Positions 61,147 through 64,000 of a stretch of DNA of 64,000 bases are shown in pieces. Position 1 is the first letter of the stretch. Every line of letters starts with the position of its first letter. The position numbers and the translations under genes were made by a program. The notes beneath the pieces are model-generated. The model ran no database searches, was not told where the DNA came from, and was given only the letters and a program-made list of their open reading frames with translations. This DNA comes from Paraspadella gotoi. Its lineage: Eukaryota > Chaetognatha. The DNA lies in contig CM119270.1 of NCBI GenBank assembly GCA_051294375.1, positions 15,561,845 through 15,625,844 of the forward strand. Direction: 5' to 3'.

Positions 61147-63292
61147 CTTCTTGAAACATTACAACAAACATTGCGAACGCTTTAGGAAGACTATTTAAAC
61201 AAGGCAGATAGAATATCAAAGTGAGCCATTGAAACAGATTTTTAAAGAGGTTCTCCATCGATCCGGTATTCTGACAACAAACGATTCCATCAATCCCGCT
61301 CCATTTGATTATGAGTTTCCATGAGGGACATCCAATCAAGATAAACTGGTTTTGTTCGGTGGCCGTTTTAATTTCCGCCTCCGTCACTGACTCTACACAT
61401 TTAGCCTCGATGAAGCTCTCATCGGGAAATCCCAAATTTAAAAGGGGATCGTCGTCCGGGTTTCGCTGGGACGTCGCGCTTGGGAGCAAAGTCCTTGATG
61501 ATTCCGAGCAGAGCACGAGCAACGAAAGACGTGAAGCTTTGGTAGGAAGAGTAGAGAAAGAAGCAGCGTCGTTCCTTGAATCGAGAGATGGAGACGGGTC
61601 TTCCAATCCGCGAGACTCAGTTCGTCGGATCGATCGAAGGGAGTCGTTCGACGAATCAGAGCCATCCTCTAGCGGTCGCAGCCTCTCGTCCGGGGCACAG
61701 AAATTCGGCCAGAGTCGAATCGAACGACGAGGAATATTTCCAAGAGACGAGGTCGCCTCGCGCGGAGTCATCGGGTTTTTAGAATAGATTTGTTCGGAAG
61801 TCTCGGCGCTGCAAGGCGCGTGCTTGGCCGCGTCGCCGAACGCGTGCTTGGCGGCGTCGCGCTCGTACTCGGCGCCGCGGATCGGCGCCTCTCCGACCCG
61901 AAAGAACTTCCCCCTCTTTCCCCGGTCGCCTCTCAGTCTCGCTTTAAATTCTTTCCCGCCTCCCGCACGATGACGTTTTTTCCTCCTTCTGCTTCTTCCT
62001 CTATTTTCTTCGGGCCGCCGGTTGAGGTCGCGGGTCGCGAAGATGGTGACCTCTCGCTCGCCTCTTCTCCTTCTTCCTCGCTCCATTCTCCTTCTTCCTC
62101 CCTCCCCTTTTTCTCTCCTCCGTTTCCTCTGCTGACTCGGCCGTCCCTCTCCAGAAGACAAAGGGCAGTTCTGGTGAAAATGGACGGAGCTGCCTTGTTT
62201 TTCAATGGGATAAGTTATTTCTCGGTCGTTGTAGGTGCGGGCGTCGCCGCCGCCGCCGCCGCCGACGGCGCAACCGACGCCCACTTTGCTTTGGTCGTTT
62301 GACGCGGCGTCGCGGTGAGGCATTACGGCGTCGCGAGAGTTTTTGACTGTCATTTTCGCTGCTGCCGCCACTGCCGCAGCCGCAGCCGCAGCCGCCGTCA
62401 AGCCCGGGCGTTCGCCGCGCCCTTTCCATTCTCTCTCCCATTTTCGTTTCCTCTCTGTTTTTTCGTTTTCGCCCGGGGGAGACATTCTGACTCTATGGTG
62501 TTTGCCGGCGCCGATCAAAAGGCTCAAGGCGGCCCTCGAATCGCCGCCCATCGCGTTGGGCCACATCGGGCTCTGACCCATCGGGCACGGCCCCAGCGGG
62601 CTCGGCGGCTTCGAAGCGGTCAGGATATCTATCCCGATATCGCGGCGCAATTCTTCCATCAGCCTCGTCAATGATATCCTAGCCAATTCCAACAGCAACA
62701 GCGTGTCGATCAAGTTTGAATGAGCTTGGAAACTCACCCCCGCTCCCGCCGTTGGTGGAGATTCTGGCATCGATGAAGGCGTCGATGAATTCTGCAACGC
62801 AATAACTGGCGTCGATGTCGCGGAACAGGGGAGAATCAACGACGAAGACGACGACGACGATGATGCCGACGACGAATCCCCGGATTTCATTTTCGTTCTT
62901 AGCGCGGATTCCGTCGTCCCTTTTATCCCAGATGTCGTTGTCTTCGCAGTCGCTTTCGTTTTCCGCACAAATCGGGTTTTATCTTTTTTCCTCGATTTTT
63001 TCGCAGCGAAATGTTTTGTCTGTATTTTCAATCGATGCGTCGGATTCGCCGTTGCTCCTTTCAAAGTTTTTCCTTTCGCCGATTTGGACGAGATGAGAAG
63101 CGGATCGCCGCGGGACGGCGAGGAAATCCCCGTCGTCCATGGGGATTTCGAAGACGAAAGTCTAATCGTAGATTCGATGTTTACGCGCGAATTACGAGAG
63201 GTAGTTTCCGGTGGCAGAGGAGCGAGCGACGACGATGGCGACGATGAGAACGACGATGACGACGAACTCGGGCCGGAGGAAATCTCGGTCGT
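57530..63292 (-). CDS. Gene 4, giant exon (1921 codons including stop)
   Basis: 5763 nt without a stop, against 70-300 nt for most other exons in this window. Its right part (61400-63292) is GC-rich, with Ser, Arg and Ala runs. The middle (59900-61300) is AT-rich, with a poly-Ser run from a (GAT)n tract at 61062-61145 and hydrophobic stretches such as LLILLLLLFLFSFLF. The Ig domain has Cys in DVELICSLK, Trp in PISWERQ and the DGGVYRC motif. The helix IIGVIVTVLIMVVLFIICLF is followed by WRRNYFKKHKGK, the expected positive inside. The tail contains two PLNK repeats, poly-Pro (PPPPPPL) and a basic C terminus. An unrecognised in-frame intron in the middle cannot be excluded. Confidence 0.7.
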
Positions 63293-63977
63293 CTAAAAGA
63301 AAGTTAAAGGAAGATACGAAGATGAGTCAAAAAATCCGATAACTTACGAAATTGCTACGACCAATATAAAATTATCCGTACATTCAATGAATAACTTTGG
63401 ACAGATTTCTAAAAAGACGACAACCACCATAACGCTTTACTTCGTGCTCGCACACACAGATCACTCTCACTCACGCACACACACACACACACAAAAGATT
63501 TCTAAAAATCTCGTTTGAAAAAACAAAAAACCGTCGCTTACCGTAAAATCGATTTTTCCGATTTCCCAGTTTACGGTTTCCTCGCGAGAAGTAAGAGACT
63601 CGACTTCCAGGATGCCAGTTCCCCGTCTGCCCGCTCCTGGGCTCTCAAATGCCCGCCTGTCCGCTCCCGGGCTCTCAAATGCCCGGATGTCCGCTCCCGG
63701 GCTATCGAACGCCCTTCTCTCTGTTTCTGGGCTATCGAACGCCCGCAGGTCGGCTGCGCAACATTCCGATTCCAAGCGACGCAAAAGTCTTCGCAACATT
63801 TCGCGTTTTCGTCGTAATCTTTGTTGTCGTTGTCGCTGGCGCCGTTGAAGCTGCTGTAGCTGTTGTTGTTGTAGTTGCTGCTGCTGCTGAGGCGGCCCCG
63901 CGGAAGCGAGCGCGCTCGTCTCGGCCGGAGGCTCCATGTCAGACTCCAGTGGAGGCCTGATTGATTCCGCGAGGCGC
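57530..63977 (-). CDS. Unidentified single-Ig transmembrane protein, 5' partial
   Basis: Two visible exons: 63542-63977 (acceptor tctcccag, donor ACG|gtaagc) and 57530-63292 (acceptor cttttag), joined in phase 0, stop TGA at 57530-57532. The gene continues beyond the window, since the first visible exon enters in phase 2. At least 2065 codons are open. Order: Gln-rich and Arg-rich helix with 10-residue repeats, a long low-complexity Ser/Arg/Ala part, a poly-Ser run, an AT-rich part with hydrophobic segments, an internal signal-like segment (59762-59850), one V-type Ig domain (59354-59690), a transmembrane helix (59262-59345) and a tail of about 575 residues. The Ig-TM-tail part is convincing. 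Whether everything upstream belongs to the same protein is uncertain. Confidence 0.7.
61062..61145. repeat. (GAT)n microsatellite within coding sequence
   Basis: About 28 GAT units with two GAC variants. On the minus strand the open frame reads them as TCA, giving a poly-Ser run in gene 4. Confidence 0.95.
63476..63494. repeat. Short (CA)n microsatellite
   Basis: About nine CA units in the intron of gene 4 between its two visible exons. Confidence 0.9.
63542..63977 (-). CDS. Gene 4, upstream exon with decapeptide repeats
   Basis: It reads RLAESIRPPLESDMEPPAET, then a Gln-rich run (about 30 residues rich in Q, L and R), basic RRKREMLRRLLRRLESE, then four tandem units of about 10 residues of the type RRAFDSPGAD or IRAFESPGAD. 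It ends NWEIGKIDFT|gtaagc. An ATG lies at 63935-63937, but the frame is open upstream to a good acceptor at 63978, so this is probably an internal exon. Confidence 0.72.
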
Positions 63978-64000
63978 CTGGGAGATTAAAAAAGCCCGTT

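Noticed and set aside
61000-61185. Poly-Asp and poly-Met open frames on the plus strand
   Set aside because: They are readings of the GAT microsatellite that lies within the minus-strand coding exon.

Overview
The window is animal nuclear DNA. It has many short GT-AG exons separated by AT-rich introns, dense dinucleotide microsatellites (mainly GA/CT), Gln/His/Ser/Ala-rich proteins, and a voltage-gated calcium channel alpha-2/delta gene. The phylum cannot be fixed from this sequence alone. The homopeptide-rich proteins and GC-rich third codon positions would fit an arthropod or another invertebrate. There are four N runs (17723-17747, 18398-18422, 31515-31524, 31961-32165) and many single-base frame breaks, so this is a draft assembly with residual indel errors.

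Layout. (1) 1-8624, plus strand: the 3' part of an unidentified, mostly disordered protein. Its tail carries SH3, WW and PDZ ligand-like motifs. (2) 9477-23420: one block of about 4.2-5 kb present three times in tandem, almost certainly an assembly duplication. Each copy carries the last four or five exons of the next gene. (3) 11627-39265, minus strand: a complete alpha-2/delta calcium channel subunit gene (CACNA2D family). I could join 28 coding exons phase by phase into about 1089 residues, with signal peptide, VWA domain and MIDAS, Cache region, and a hydrophobic C-terminal tail. One intron holds a 71-bp satellite with a higher-order B-A-A pattern. (4) 39266-43005: intergenic. (5) 43006 to about 54210, minus strand: an unidentified Gln-rich coiled-coil protein, 11 exons. 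Its introns contain a series of perfect hairpins (46905-47153) and a hammerhead-like motif (45052-45082). (6) 54211-57529: AT-rich and without visible genes. (7) 57530 to beyond 63977, minus strand: an unidentified gene with a 5.76-kb uninterrupted coding exon. It encodes a low-complexity N-terminal part, one Ig-like domain, a transmembrane helix and a long cytoplasmic tail; the 5' end lies outside the window.

Gene 1 and the alpha-2/delta gene are convergent. The three minus-strand genes follow one another head to tail. Nothing shows that they act together. The most informative results are the exon-level reconstruction of alpha-2/delta with its error positions, the false triplication, the structured satellite, and the hairpin-rich intronic element.
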